A stretch of 64,000 nucleotides of DNA from Tsukamurella tyrosinosolvens (GCF_900104775.1 NZ_FNSA01000003.1:1178001-1242000), one strand, 5' to 3'. Counted from the first letter of the stretch, positions 46,940-56,750 are shown. Notes: generated by a model from the letters alone, not told the origin. Numbers and translations: made by a program.

Positions 46940-47841
46940 GCCGCGGTCTCCTGGTGGTCGGTGAGGTCGGTGCCGCCGAGCGCTTCGAGGACGCGGGCGA
47001 GCAGGGGCGAGTCGTCGGCCGCGCGCCACGCCAGGGCGAGCTCGACGCTCTCGGTGTCGGGCAGGTCCACGAAGTGGACGCCGGGGAGCTGGATGGAGCT
47101 GGCGGTGCGGGGGACCAGGGCGATACCGAGCCCCGCCGCGACGAGCGCGAGCAGGGTCGAGGTCTGCGGCACCTGGTGTGCGCGGCGCGGCGTGAAGCCC
47201 GCGGCGGCGCACGTCCGGACGACGGCGCCGTCGACGACGGACCCGGTGTCGGCCGGGTAGGTCACGAAGGCCTCGTCCTGGAGGTCGGCGACGGTGACGT
47301 CGGGGTCGCCGTCGAACCGGTGTCCCTGCGGCAGGGCGAGGATCAGCGGCTCCGCGAACAGCACCCGGTGCGCGATGCCCTCGACCGCGACGGGCGTGCG
47401 CAGCAGCGCGAGGTCGAGGCGGCCGTCGGTGAGGGCGGCGGCCTGGAGCGGCGTCAGCATCTCGGTATCGATGGTGAGCTCGACGTCGGGCAGTGCGGAC
47501 TTCACGCGGCGCACGACGCGGGGGAGCACGCCGTACGACGCGGATCCGGTGACGCCGACGCGCAGCACGCCGCTCGCGCCCTGCCCGATCAGGCGGGCGC
47601 GGCCGACGGCACCGTCGAGCTCGCCGAGGATCCGCCGGACCTCCCCGGCGAAGACCCGGCCGGCCTCGGTGAGCTCGACCTGGCGGGTGGTGCGCTCGAA
47701 GAGGGGCGTCCCGAGCGAGGCCTCGAGCTGCCGCACGGACCGCGACAGGGCGGGGCCGGCGATGTGCAGCCCGTCCGCGGCGCGCCCGAAGTGCTCGGTC
47801 TGCGCGACGGCCAGGAACTGGCGCAGGTGCCGCAGCTCCAT
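46936..47841 (-). CDS. catR: LysR-family regulator of the cat genes
   Basis: 301 residues. The LysR helix-turn-helix spans MELRHLRQFLAVAQTEHFGR followed by AADGLHIAGPALSRSVRQLE. The C-terminal effector domain is of the periplasmic-binding type. In CatR/BenM the effectors are muconate and benzoate. A longer start at ATG 47874 is possible, but GAGGAGG lies just before ATG 47841. It is coupled to catB and divergent from benA with 208 bases between, so it could control both arms. Confidence 0.85.
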
Positions 47842-47990
47842 GACGTCCTCCTCGCTGTCCGTTGTGATGTGCATCTCACGGTAGGAGCATTGATTGGGAA
47901 AGACCAGGACCTATTGGGATGTGATTAGTGCCTGAAACGCAATGAAGACACCCTGGTGGGTTGCTAGCGATATGCCCGGCGCGCGGGAGG

Positions 47991-48008
47991 ACCGTCCCGC
48001 GGGACGGT
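47991..48008. promoter_or_regulatory. 18-bp perfect palindrome upstream of benA
   Basis: ACCGTCCCGCGGGACGGT. It lies 42 bases before benA ATG and abuts the GTGAT/ATCAC repeat. It could be an operator or a leader hairpin. LysR sites are usually T-N11-A, so this is a poor fit to CatR. Confidence 0.55.
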
Positions 48009-48020
48009 GATGGGGATCAC
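48007..48020. promoter_or_regulatory. Inverted repeat GTGAT-GGGG-ATCAC before benA
   Basis: GTGATGGGGATCAC. Its right half GGGATCAC recurs as both arms of the palindrome before the aldehyde dehydrogenase gene (56558-56574), so one regulator may control both. Confidence 0.5.
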
Positions 48021-48049
48021 AGCCACCCAGCCGACCCGGAGGTCTCCCG

Positions 48050-49426
48050 ATGACCGTCACCGAACCCTCGCCCACCCCGTCCGCGGACGTGCTCGATCAC
48101 GCGATCGACGAGCGCCCCGCGGACGGCGTCTACCGGGTGAACCGCAACATCTTCACCGACGAGGAGACCTTCGAACTGGAGATGAAGTACATCTTCGAGG
48201 GCAACTGGGTGTATCTCGCGCACGAGAGCCAGGTGCCCGAGCCGGGCGACTACTACACCACGTACATCGGCCGGCAGCCCGTGGTGATCACGCGCGGCAC
48301 CGACGGCGAGCTCAACCTGCTCATCAACGCCTGCGCCCACCGCGGCGCCATGCTGTGCCGCAAGAAGACCGACAACCGCAAGACGCTGACCTGCCCGTTC
48401 CACGGCTGGACCTTCCGCAACGACGGCCGGCTGCTCAAGGTCAAGGATCCCGACGGTGCCGGGTACCCCGCCCAGTTCGACCACGAGGGCAGCCACGACC
48501 TCACGAAGGTCGCGAAGTTCGGGAACTACCGCGGCTTCCTGTTCGGCTCGCTGAACCCGGACGTGCCACCGATCGAGGAGCACCTCGGCGACACCACGAC
48601 CATCATCGACATGCTGGTGGATCAGTCGCCCGACGGGCTCGAGGTGCTCCGCGGCGCCTCCACCTACACCTACGACGGCAACTGGAAGGTGCAGGCGGAG
48701 AACGGCGCCGACGGCTACCACGTGACCGCGACGCACTGGAACTACGCGGCCACCACCAGTCGCCGCAACACCGGCGACTCGGGCAACACCACCAAGACCC
48801 TGGACGCCGGCCAATGGGGCAAGTCGGGCGGCGGCTACTGGTCGTACCCGAACGGGCACCTGTGCCTGTGGACCTGGGCCGGCAACCCGCAGGACCGACC
48901 GCTCTGGGACCGGATGGACGCCCTCAAGGAGCAGTTCGGTGAGGCCAAGGGCGACTTCATGGTCCGCGGCTCCCGCAACCTGTGCCTGTACCCGAACGTC
49001 TACCTCATGGACCAGTTCTCCACGCAGATCCGGCACTTCCGCCCGATCAGCGTGGACAAGACCGAGGTGACCATCTACTGCATCGCCCCGAAGGGCGAGT
49101 CGAAGGAGAACCGCGCCTGGCGGATCCGCCAGTACGAGGACTTCTTCAACGCCTCGGGCATGGCCACGCCGGACGATCTCGAGGAGTTCCGCAGCTGCCA
49201 GAAGACCTTCCTCGCGACCGCCGCGCAGTGGAACGACATGAGCCGCGGCGCGGAGCACTGGCTCACCGGCCCCGACGAGGTGGCGACCGTGCTCGGCATG
49301 ACCGGGGTCGTCTCCTCCGGCGTCAAGAACGAGGACGAGGGGCTGTATCCCGTGCAGCACAAGTACTGGCAGGAGACCCTGCAGGCCGGCCTGCAGGCCG
49401 ACGCCGCGAAGGAGGAGAACCGATGA
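48050..49426 (+). CDS. benA: Benzoate 1,2-dioxygenase, large (alpha) subunit
   Basis: 458 residues, Rieske ring-hydroxylating oxygenase. The Rieske [2Fe-2S] motif is CAHRGAMLC (from residue 94) and CPFHGW (from residue 115). The catalytic domain has the mononuclear iron site with [16 protein letters not shown], giving the D-x2-H-x4-H pattern. CGGAGG at 48037-48042 precedes ATG 48050. It hydroxylates benzoate to the cis-diol. The stop overlaps benB (ATGA). Confidence 0.95.
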   Translation: MTVTEPSPTPSADVLDHAIDERPADGVYRVNRNIFTDEETFELEMKYIFEGNWVYLAHESQVPEPGDYYTTYIGRQPVVITRGTDGELNLLINACAHRGAMLCRKKTDNRKTLTCPFHGWTFRNDGRLLKVKDPDGAGYPAQFDHEGSHDLTKVAKFGNYRGFLFGSLNPDVPPIEEHLGDTTTIIDMLVDQSPDGLEVLRGASTYTYDGNWKVQAENGADGYHVTATHWNYAATTSRRNTGDSGNTTKTLDAGQWGKSGGGYWSYPNGHLCLWTWAGNPQDRPLWDRMDALKEQFGEAKGDFMVRGSRNLCLYPNVYLMDQFSTQIRHFRPISVDKTEVTIYCIAPKGESKENRAWRIRQYEDFFNASGMATPDDLEEFRSCQKTFLATAAQWNDMSRGAEHWLTGPDEVATVLGMTGVVSSGVKNEDEGLYPVQHKYWQETLQAGLQADAAKEENR

Positions 49427-49932
49427 GCGCGCCCACCACCGCCGCGATCGACCAGCACGCGATCGAGCAGTTCCTCTACCGCGAGGCGCGGCACCTGGAC
49501 GACCGCGAGTTCGAGAAGTGGCTCGACTGCTACGCCGACGACTGCGAGTTCTGGATGCCGGCCTGGGCCGACGACGACAAGCTCACCGAGGACCCCCAGA
49601 CCGAGATCTCGCTCGTGTACTACCCGGACAAGGGCGGCCTGACGGACCGCGTCTTCCGGATCCGCACCGAGCGCTCCTCGGCCACCTCGCTGCCCGAGCC
49701 GCGGACGAGCCACAACATCAGCAACGTCGAGGTGATCGAGCGCCGCGGCGATCTCGTGGACATCCGGTTCAACTGGCACACCATGTACTTCCGCTACGAC
49801 ACCGTCGACCCGTACTACGGCACCACCCTGGCGACGCTCGACTTCTCGGGGGAGCAGCCGCTGTTCCGCCGGAAGACGGTGGTGCTCAAGAACGACTACA
49901 TCCACCACGTCGTCGACATCTACCACGTCTGA
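49423..49932 (+). CDS. benB: Benzoate 1,2-dioxygenase, small (beta) subunit
   Basis: 169 residues, the usual size of the beta subunit (about 160-170). The cone-shaped NTF2-like fold is indicated by [20 protein letters not shown] and the C-terminal [20 protein letters not shown]. It is structural in the alpha3beta3 oxygenase. ATG 49423 overlaps the benA stop, and benC starts 22 bases after it. Confidence 0.95.
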   Translation: MSAPTTAAIDQHAIEQFLYREARHLDDREFEKWLDCYADDCEFWMPAWADDDKLTEDPQTEISLVYYPDKGGLTDRVFRIRTERSSATSLPEPRTSHNISNVEVIERRGDLVDIRFNWHTMYFRYDTVDPYYGTTLATLDFSGEQPLFRRKTVVLKNDYIHHVVDIYHV

Positions 49933-49954
49933 TTCGGGCGGAAGGGATCTCATC

Positions 49955-52537
49955 ATGGCGCATCAGGTGGCGCTCGCCTTCGAGGACGGGGTGACCCGGT
50001 TCATCTCAGTCGACCCGGGACAGACCGTCGCGGACGCCTCGTACCGGCAGCGGATCAACATCCCGCTCGACTGCCGCGACGGGGCGTGCGGAACGTGCAA
50101 GGCGCTCTGCGAATCCGGGACGTACGACGGCGGGACCTACGTCGACGACGCACTCACCGCGGACGAGGCGGAGCAGGGCTACTGCCTGCCCTGCTCCATG
50201 TCGCCGACCTCCGACCTGGTGCTGCAGATCAGCAGCACCTCGGCGGTCGCGAAGACGCAGGTGGGTGAATTCGCCGCGACCGTGACCGGCCTCGAGCGGC
50301 TCACCCCGAGCACCGTCGGACTGCGGCTGCGCGCCGACGAGCGGGACCGCCTGGCCTTCCTCCCCGGGCAGTACGTCAACATCGCCGTGCCCGGATCCGG
50401 GGCCGACGGTGCGCCCGACGCCGAGCGGTCCTACTCGTTCGCGTCACACCCCGACGACGAGGAGTTGGAGTTCCTGGTCAAGCTCATCCCGAGCGGCGGC
50501 GCGATGTCGGACTGGCTCACCGGCCGCGCGCAGGTCGGCGACCGGGTGACCTTCCGGGGCCCGCTCGGCTCGTTCTTCCTCCGCGAGGCGGACCGGCCCG
50601 CGCTGCTGGTCGCCGGCGGCACCGGGCTCGCGCCCATGCTGTCCATGCTGCGGTCCATGCGGACCCGCGACCCGGGGCGCACCGTCCAGCTGCTCTACGG
50701 CGTCTCACAGGACCAGGACGTCACGCGGCTCGATGTGCTCGCCGGGCTCCGGGAGGAGCTGCCCGAGTTCGACTTCGAGCACTGCGTCTCCGACCCCGCC
50801 AGCACCGCCGCGCACCGCGGGCACGTGACCGAGATCCTCCGCACCGCGCACCTGCACGGCGGCGACGTGGCCGTGTACCTGTGCGGGCCGCCGCCCATGA
50901 TCGACGGCTTCCGCGCCGAGCTCGGCCGCCTGGGCATCACGCCGACGGGCTTCTACTACGAGAAGTTCCTGCCGGCCGTCGCCTCGACTCCCGCGGCGCC
51001 CGCCCCAGCGGCACCGGCAGCGGCGCCCATCGACGTTGCTCCGGCCGCCGAGGTCGCCGCCCCCGCGGCCGCGGCGCCGGTGCCCGAGGAGCCCGCCGCG
51101 CCGGTCCCCGTCGCCACGGGTGCCCTCGCGTACCCGGGCCTGCTCGTCGACGCGGGCGGCGCGCTCGTGGAGAACCCGGACGCCCGGGGGCTCGCGGGGC
51201 AGCCGATCCTCGCCGCACGGGACCTGCAGCCGGTCGTCGAACCGCCGGAGCCGGCCGGCCCGGGCGGGTACGAGATCGGCGAGGAGCACCCGGACATCCG
51301 CAAGTCGGACGCCGTCTTCGAGGCCCGCAAGGCGCTGGAACTCGGTGCGCTGGAACTGGTCCTCGGGCGGATCGGCTCGCCCCAGCTCGCCGGTTACCGG
51401 CTGCTCGCCGAGGCCACCGTGCCGTACCTCGACGGTGACCGCCTGACCGACGCCGCCGGCTACACCGAGGCCAATGCGGCGTTCCACGACTACCTGTTCA
51501 CCCTCACCGGCAACGAGCACCTGCTCGCCGCCTACCAGCGGCTCGGTGTCCGCAGCCACATGGACACCACGCTGCGCAGCGCCACCTGGATCCACCCGCG
51601 GTGCGCGCAGGACCACCTCGACATCGTCGAGGCCGTCGCCGCCGGCGACCGGGAGACCGCCCGCGCGCTCGTGGCCGACCACGCCGACCGGTCCATGGAG
51701 ACCACCCGTCGCGCGATGCGCGAGCAGGAGCTGGCGCGCACCCCGGCGTTCGTGCATCCCGGCCGGTTCGCGGGGAAGGTCGTCGTGGTCACCGGCGCCG
51801 CGCAGGGGATCGGCGAGCGCGTCGCCCGCCGGGTGCACGCCGAGGGCGGCCGGGTGCTGGTGGTCGACCGGTCCGACCTGGTCCGTGAGCTCGCCGACGA
51901 GCTCACGCGCCACGGATCCGAGGCGGTCGCCGCCGTGGCCGACCTCGAATCGCTCACCGGCGCACAGGACGTCGCCGCGCAGGCGCTCGAGCGCTTCGGG
52001 CGGATCGACGTGCTCGTCAACAACGTCGGCGGGGCGATGTGGTTCAAGCCCTTCACCGAGTTCACCGAGGCCCAGATCGGCGCCGAGGTCACCCGATCGC
52101 TGCTCACCACGCTGTTCTCCTGCCGGGCCGTGCTCCCGTCGATGCAGCGGCGCGGCCACGGCGTCATCGTCAACGTCTCGTCCGTCGCCACCCGCGGCGT
52201 GCATCGCGTGCCGTACTCGGCGGCGAAGGGCGGCGTCAACGCCCTCACCGCCTCGCTCGCGATGGAATACGCCGACAGCGGGATCCGTGTCGTGGCCTCG
52301 GCCCCCGGTGGCACCGAGGCGCCGCCGCGGCGCATCCCCCGCGGCGGCGACGCCCCCGAGACCGACGCCGAGCGGGCCTGGTTCCAGGCGCACATCGACC
52401 AGACGCTGGAGTCCAGCCTCATGCACCGCTACGGGACGCTCGACGAGCAGGCAGCCGTGATCTGCTTCCTGGCGAGCGACGAGGCCGGCTACCTCACCGG
52501 CTCGGTGCTGCCCGTCGGCGGAGGGGATCTCGGCTGA
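49955..52537 (+). CDS. benC-benD: BenC-FCD-BenD triple fusion: dioxygenase reductase, FCD domain, diol dehydrogenase
   Basis: 860 residues in one open frame. Residues 1-335 are a BenC-type reductase: [2Fe-2S] Cys at 40, 45, 48 and 80, FAD segment ERSYSFAS, NAD segment GGTGLAPML, CGPPPM, end FYYEKF. Residues 335-445 are an Ala/Pro-rich linker. Residues 448-595 are an FCD domain of GntR regulators without a helix-turn-helix (AFHDYLFTLTGNEHLLAAYQ, DHLDIVEAVAAGD). Residues 605-860 are an SDR of the BenD type with TGAAQGIGERVA near 611 and YSAAK near 753. GGAAGGGA precedes ATG 49955. The C-terminal enzyme should turn the benzoate cis-diol into catechol. I recognise each part by its motifs; the role of the FCD domain is unknown. 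I saw no internal start with a Shine-Dalgarno sequence. Confidence 0.85.
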   Translation: MAHQVALAFEDGVTRFISVDPGQTVADASYRQRINIPLDCRDGACGTCKALCESGTYDGGTYVDDALTADEAEQGYCLPCSMSPTSDLVLQISSTSAVAKTQVGEFAATVTGLERLTPSTVGLRLRADERDRLAFLPGQYVNIAVPGSGADGAPDAERSYSFASHPDDEELEFLVKLIPSGGAMSDWLTGRAQVGDRVTFRGPLGSFFLREADRPALLVAGGTGLAPMLSMLRSMRTRDPGRTVQLLYGVSQDQDVTRLDVLAGLREELPEFDFEHCVSDPASTAAHRGHVTEILRTAHLHGGDVAVYLCGPPPMIDGFRAELGRLGITPTGFYYEKFLPAVASTPAAPAPAAPAAAPIDVAPAAEVAAPAAAAPVPEEPAAPVPVATGALAYPGLLVDAGGALVENPDARGLAGQPILAARDLQPVVEPPEPAGPGGYEIGEEHPDIRKSDAVFEARKALELGALELVLGRIGSPQLAGYRLLAEATVPYLDGDRLTDAAGYTEANAAFHDYLFTLTGNEHLLAAYQRLGVRSHMDTTLRSATWIHPRCAQDHLDIVEAVAAGDRETARALVADHADRSMETTRRAMREQELARTPAFVHPGRFAGKVVVVTGAAQGIGERVARRVHAEGGRVLVVDRSDLVRELADELTRHGSEAVAAVADLESLTGAQDVAAQALERFGRIDVLVNNVGGAMWFKPFTEFTEAQIGAEVTRSLLTTLFSCRAVLPSMQRRGHGVIVNVSSVATRGVHRVPYSAAKGGVNALTASLAMEYADSGIRVVASAPGGTEAPPRRIPRGGDAPETDAERAWFQAHIDQTLESSLMHRYGTLDEQAAVICFLASDEAGYLTGSVLPVGGGDLG

Positions 52538-52566
52538 ACCGCCGCCCCGCGGACCCGCCGCCCGCC

Positions 52567-52572
52567 TATCGT
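52567..52572 (+). promoter_or_regulatory. -10 element of the LuxR-type regulator gene
   Basis: TATCGT, six bases before ATG 52579. Confidence 0.5.
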
Positions 52573-52578
52573 GGGGCG

Positions 52579-55080
52579 ATGGACCCCTGGTCGGTGCGGC
52601 GGATCCGCGGAGCCCGGTTGGCCGTGGTCGGCGACCCGTCCGGCCGCGGCGCGCGGGCGCTCGCGGCGCTGGCGCACCCGGAGGCCCCTGTCGTGCAGGC
52701 ACTCGGCGGCCTCGCGCCGGACGACGGCGACCGCCTGCGCGCGGCCCTCGCGGCCGGCGCCGTCGTGGTCGCCGACGCCCAGCGGCTCGCGGCCGCCGAG
52801 CTCGGCGAGCTCGCCGCCGCGGCGCAGCGCGGGACACCCGTCGTGTTGGCACGCGCGACCGCCGAGCCGCCGGTCTCCGACCTCTGGCGGGATGCCGCCC
52901 GCGCGCTCGGCCCCGACGTGATCCTCTCGGTCGACGCGTTCACGCCCGACGAGGTGGCCGCGCTGGCCCGCACCCTCGGACTCGATCTCCCGGCAGCGGG
53001 CGCGGTGCGGGTGCACCGGCGCACCGCGGGCGCCGTCGAGGCGACGCTGGCCGCGCTCGACGAGGCGGCGCGTTCCGGTGCGCAGCCACCGGACGCGGTG
53101 CCCGCGGGTGAGCGGCAGCGCGTGGCGGCGGCGCTGACGGAGGTCGGCGAGGGTGCCGCGCGCGTCGCCCTCGCGGCCGCGATCCTCGGGGGCGCGGCCC
53201 CCACGGACCTCGCCGCCGTCGCGGGCGTGGAGGTGACCGCGGACGTGCTCGACGCACTCGCGGACCGCGGGCTGGTGTTCGCCCGCCGCGACCGCGACGG
53301 GCCGTGGGTGCTGCCGCTCGCGCCGGTCGTCGCCCGCGCCGTGCAGGAGGCCTCGTCGTGGGCCGACCGGGCGCGCCTGCATGCCGCCGCGGCCGAGGTC
53401 GTCGACCCGCATCGCGCACTGCGCCACCGCGCCGCCGCGGTGCTCCGCAGCGATCCCGCGCTGGCGACCGCCCTCGCCGACGACGGCGCCGCGCTCGCAG
53501 CCCGCGGCGAATGGTCCGCGGCCGCCGCCGCGTTCGCCGCCGCCACCGGCGTCGCGGACGACGCCGAGGCCGCCCGCGAGCTGCGCATCGCCGCCGTCGA
53601 CGCCTACGTCAGCGCCGGTGACCTCGGCGCCGCGCGCGAGCTGGTGCCCGCCATCGAGGCACTGCCGCCCAGCCCCGAACGGGACTCCGTGCTCGGCTAC
53701 GTCGCCATCCAGTCGGGCCGCCCCGCGGAGGCGCAGGACCGGCTCGACCGGGCCTGGAAGGCGGTGAACCCGCGGCTCAGCCCGCTCCCCGCCGCGCGGA
53801 TCGCGCACCGTCGGGGCCTGGACGCCCTGGTGCGCTGGGACGGACCCGCGCTCATCGCGTGGGCCGACCGGGCGATCGAGCTCGGCGGAGCCGCACCGCC
53901 GGCGATCGAATCCCGCGCCTTCCGCGGGCTCGGCGCCGCCGCGGCCGGCGACCTCGTCGGTGCCGCCCGCGCCGTGGACGCCGGCCTCGCCGAGACGGGC
54001 CTGCCCGTCGCGGTGTCCCAGCGGCTCATGCTCGGGGTGGGCTGGATCCAGTACGGGCTCGGCGATCTCGACCGCGCCCGCACCGCGCTCACCGCCGCCC
54101 GCGACGCCGTGGGCGGCGCGCACCGGGTCTCGCTGTGGGCTCTCGGCTGGTTGGCGCGGGTGCAGTTCGAGATCGGCGACTGGGACGCCGCACTGGAGAG
54201 CGCGCGGGAGGCGGTGGAGCTCGGCGACAGCACGGGGATCGTGCTGTGCTCGCCGCTCGCGCACTGGACGGCCGCCGAGATCCGCGCGCTCCGCGGGGAT
54301 GCCGAGGCCGCGGACCGGCACGCGGCCGCCGCGCGCGTGGCCCCGACCGGCTATCTGACGCAGCGGATCCCGGCCGCGCTCGCGCAGGCCGCGGCGGCCC
54401 GGGGTGGCCCGCGCGCCGTCCTGGCGGCGGTCCAGCCCCTCCTCGCCGACCCGGCGGCGCGAACGGTCGGACCGGATTTCTGGCCCTGGCACCCCGTCGC
54501 CGCCCGGGCCCTCGTGGACGCGGGACGAGCCGAGGAGGCCGTCGCCCTGCTCGACGGTGCGCCGGCCCCGCAGAGCACGCCCGCGCGGATCCGGATGCGC
54601 GCCGCCCGGGCGGCGGCCGAACCGGACGCCGACGCGGCGGCGGAGACCCTGCGCGACTGCCTCGCCGAGGCCGATCCGTTCCCCGTGGCGGCGGGCGGCC
54701 TGCACCTCGACCTGGGGATGCTGTTGCGGCGCACCGGTCACCGCCGGGACGCCGCGCATCACCTCGGCGAGGCCGCGGCGGTCTTCGCGTCGCTGGGCGC
54801 ACACGCACCGCTCCGCACGACCGATCGGGAGCTCGGGCGGGCCGGCGGCCCCGCCGACGCGGACGTCGCCGCGCTGACCCCGCACGAGCTCAACGTCGCC
54901 CGCCTCGTGGTCGCGGGGGACACGAATCGGCGCGTGGCGGAGCAGCTCTACCTGTCACCCAAGACGGTGCAGTTCCACCTGACCCGCATCTTCGCCAAGC
55001 TCGGGGTCACGACCCGCGGCGAGCTCGCCGCCCGGTACGGCGGCGAGCTCGAGGCCGACCCCGGCGCGGGTCAGCGGTAG
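52579..55080 (+). CDS. Large LuxR-type (LAL-like) transcriptional regulator
   Basis: 833 residues. The C-terminal LuxR helix-turn-helix (about 767-825) is clear: LTPHELNVARLVVAGDTNRR followed by VAEQLYLSPKTVQFHLTRIF. The middle is Ala-rich helical repeats like TPR or MalT repeats. The N-terminus has no intact Walker A: the place where GxxGxGKS would be reads GDPSGRGARAL. The protein is thus like an LAL regulator that has lost ATP binding. It lies between the ben genes and the aldehyde dehydrogenase, which share a GGGATCAC element, so it may control both. Its 3' end overlaps the convergent aldehyde dehydrogenase by ten bases. Confidence 0.85.
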   Translation: MDPWSVRRIRGARLAVVGDPSGRGARALAALAHPEAPVVQALGGLAPDDGDRLRAALAAGAVVVADAQRLAAAELGELAAAAQRGTPVVLARATAEPPVSDLWRDAARALGPDVILSVDAFTPDEVAALARTLGLDLPAAGAVRVHRRTAGAVEATLAALDEAARSGAQPPDAVPAGERQRVAAALTEVGEGAARVALAAAILGGAAPTDLAAVAGVEVTADVLDALADRGLVFARRDRDGPWVLPLAPVVARAVQEASSWADRARLHAAAAEVVDPHRALRHRAAAVLRSDPALATALADDGAALAARGEWSAAAAAFAAATGVADDAEAARELRIAAVDAYVSAGDLGAARELVPAIEALPPSPERDSVLGYVAIQSGRPAEAQDRLDRAWKAVNPRLSPLPAARIAHRRGLDALVRWDGPALIAWADRAIELGGAAPPAIESRAFRGLGAAAAGDLVGAARAVDAGLAETGLPVAVSQRLMLGVGWIQYGLGDLDRARTALTAARDAVGGAHRVSLWALGWLARVQFEIGDWDAALESAREAVELGDSTGIVLCSPLAHWTAAEIRALRGDAEAADRHAAAARVAPTGYLTQRIPAALAQAAAARGGPRAVLAAVQPLLADPAARTVGPDFWPWHPVAARALVDAGRAEEAVALLDGAPAPQSTPARIRMRAARAAAEPDADAAAETLRDCLAEADPFPVAAGGLHLDLGMLLRRTGHRRDAAHHLGEAAAVFASLGAHAPLRTTDRELGRAGGPADADVAALTPHELNVARLVVAGDTNRRVAEQLYLSPKTVQFHLTRIFAKLGVTTRGELAARYGGELEADPGAGQR

Positions 55081-56531
55081 ATCGTCTGCAGCTCGGTGTA
55101 CGCCGCCAGGCCCTCGGGCCCGAGCTCGCGGCCGAGGCCGCTGGCCTTGACGCCGCCGAAGGGGGCGACCGGATCCGGGATGTAGCGGTTGACGCCGATC
55201 GTGCCCGTGCGCACCCGGCGGGCCACGGCCGCACCGCGATCCGGGTCGGAGGTCCAGACGGTGCCGCCCAGCCCGTAGTCGGAGGCGTTCGCGATGGCCA
55301 CGGCGTCGTCGACGTCGTCGTACCCGATCACCGACAGCACGGGGCCGAAGATCTCCGCCCGCGAGATCGCCGCCTCGTTGTCGACGTCCGCGAACACGGT
55401 CGGCTGCACGAACCACCCGCGGTCCCGGTCGGGGCGGCCACCGCCGACCGTGATCCGGCCGCCGTCGGCGCGGCCCTGCGCGATGAAGCCCTCGACGCGC
55501 TCCCGCTGTCGCGCGGTGGCGAGGGGCCCGACCTGCGTCGCGGGATCCGCGGCGTCGCCGACGGTGAGGGAGCCCGCGAAGGCCGTGAAGGCGTCCACCA
55601 CCTCCTGGTAGCGCGAGCGCGGCGCCAGGACCCGGGTGCCGAGGAAGCAGGTCTGACCGTTGTTGAGCAGCGTCGCGACGAAGAGGCCCTCGCCGATCGC
55701 GCCCAGGTCGAGGTCCGCGTCGTCGAGCACGATCGCCGCGGACTTGCCGCCCAGCTCCAGCGTGACGGGCCGCAGCAGCCGGCCGCAGGTCTCGCCGATC
55801 GCGCGCCCGGCCTCCGTCGAGCCCGTGAACGCGACCTTGTCGACGCCCGGGTGCGCGACCAGGTAGGCGCCCACCTCCCGGCCGGCCGGCACCACGTTGA
55901 GCAGGCCCGCGGGCAGGCCGGCGGCGTCGGCGGCCTCGGCGAGCAGGAAGGCGTCCAGCACCGTCTCGGGGGAGGGCTTGACCACGATGGAGCAGCCCGC
56001 GGCGAGCGCCGGGGCGATCTTGAACATGGCGAGGGTCTGGGGGAAGTTCCACGGCACGATCGCGGCGACGATGCCGATCGGCTCCCGGCGCACCTCGACG
56101 ACGCCGCCGAAGAGGCCGTCCCGCAGGTCCGGCGCGCTCGGGGCGCGGAGCAGGCCGGCGTAGTAGCGCAACAGCGTGGCGGGGTACGAGCCCTCGAGCT
56201 GGGCGGCCACGGAGACGGGCATGCCGTTCTGCGCGCTGACCAGGCCTATCATGCGGTCGGCGCGGGCCTCCAGCTCGGCGGCGAACCGCTCGAGCACCTC
56301 GGCCCGGCGTGCGGGTTCCCACGTCCGCCAGCCCGACGGTGCATCGAAGGCCCGGCGGGCCGCGCCGACCGCGGCGTCGACGTCCGCCTCCACGCCCTCG
56401 GGCACCGCGGGGAGCGGCTCCTCCGTGCTCGCGTTGATCGGAGTGATCGACCCGCGGCCGGCGGGGGCGACCCAGTCGCCGCCGATGTAGAGCCGGTCGT
56501 ACGTCGTGGTGTCGATCGTGGAGGCGCTCAT
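55071..56531 (-). CDS. NAD(P)-dependent aldehyde dehydrogenase
   Basis: 486 residues. The catalytic Cys is in NNGQTCFLGTR and the general-base Glu in LELGGKSAAIVLDD. The cofactor site is VPWNFPQT, and FTGSTEAGRAIG is the nucleotide loop. Near the end PFGGVKASGLGRELGPEG is the family signature. It oxidises an aldehyde, perhaps benzaldehyde or another aromatic aldehyde that feeds the neighbouring benzoate route; that substrate is inferred from position. The start ATG 56531 has AGGGA upstream. Confidence 0.9.
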   Translation of the reverse strand: MSASTIDTTTYDRLYIGGDWVAPAGRGSITPINASTEEPLPAVPEGVEADVDAAVGAARRAFDAPSGWRTWEPARRAEVLERFAAELEARADRMIGLVSAQNGMPVSVAAQLEGSYPATLLRYYAGLLRAPSAPDLRDGLFGGVVEVRREPIGIVAAIVPWNFPQTLAMFKIAPALAAGCSIVVKPSPETVLDAFLLAEAADAAGLPAGLLNVVPAGREVGAYLVAHPGVDKVAFTGSTEAGRAIGETCGRLLRPVTLELGGKSAAIVLDDADLDLGAIGEGLFVATLLNNGQTCFLGTRVLAPRSRYQEVVDAFTAFAGSLTVGDAADPATQVGPLATARQRERVEGFIAQGRADGGRITVGGGRPDRDRGWFVQPTVFADVDNEAAISRAEIFGPVLSVIGYDDVDDAVAIANASDYGLGGTVWTSDPDRGAAVARRVRTGTIGVNRYIPDPVAPFGGVKASGLGRELGPEGLAAYTELQTIYR

Positions 56532-56545
56532 GTGCAGTTCCCTGT

Positions 56546-56574
56546 CCGGTCGTGACCGGGATCACCGTGATCCC
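56546..56574. promoter_or_regulatory. Two inverted repeats in the aldehyde dehydrogenase promoter
   Basis: CCGGTC-GT-GACCGG (56546-56559) is followed by GGGATCAC-C-GTGATCCC (56558-56574), a perfect 8-bp inverted repeat. The second repeats the GGGATCAC of the benA upstream region (48013-48020). They lie 15 to 43 bases upstream of the start codon. The likely binding protein is a shared regulator of aromatic catabolism. Confidence 0.6.
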
Positions 56575-56750
56575 GTCCCTCCGACGGTAGGGGCGGCGTT
56601 CGTGCAGGTCCACGACCTGTTGCGCGCGGATTGAGAACCGGATCGTCCGGATCGCGGACGGCGGCAGTGCTTTCCTCTGCGAAGTAACGGGCGATCAGTG
56701 GTACGCTATTGCAAACAGGAGCGAGGTTCGGTTGCGGAGAGGTGGTGAAG

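Noticed and set aside
49955-52537. Possible sequencing error or two adjacent genes benC and benD joined by a lost stop
   Set aside because: The frame is open throughout, and a whole FCD domain with a linker lies between the two enzymes. A single base error would not create that. I still list resequencing as a check.
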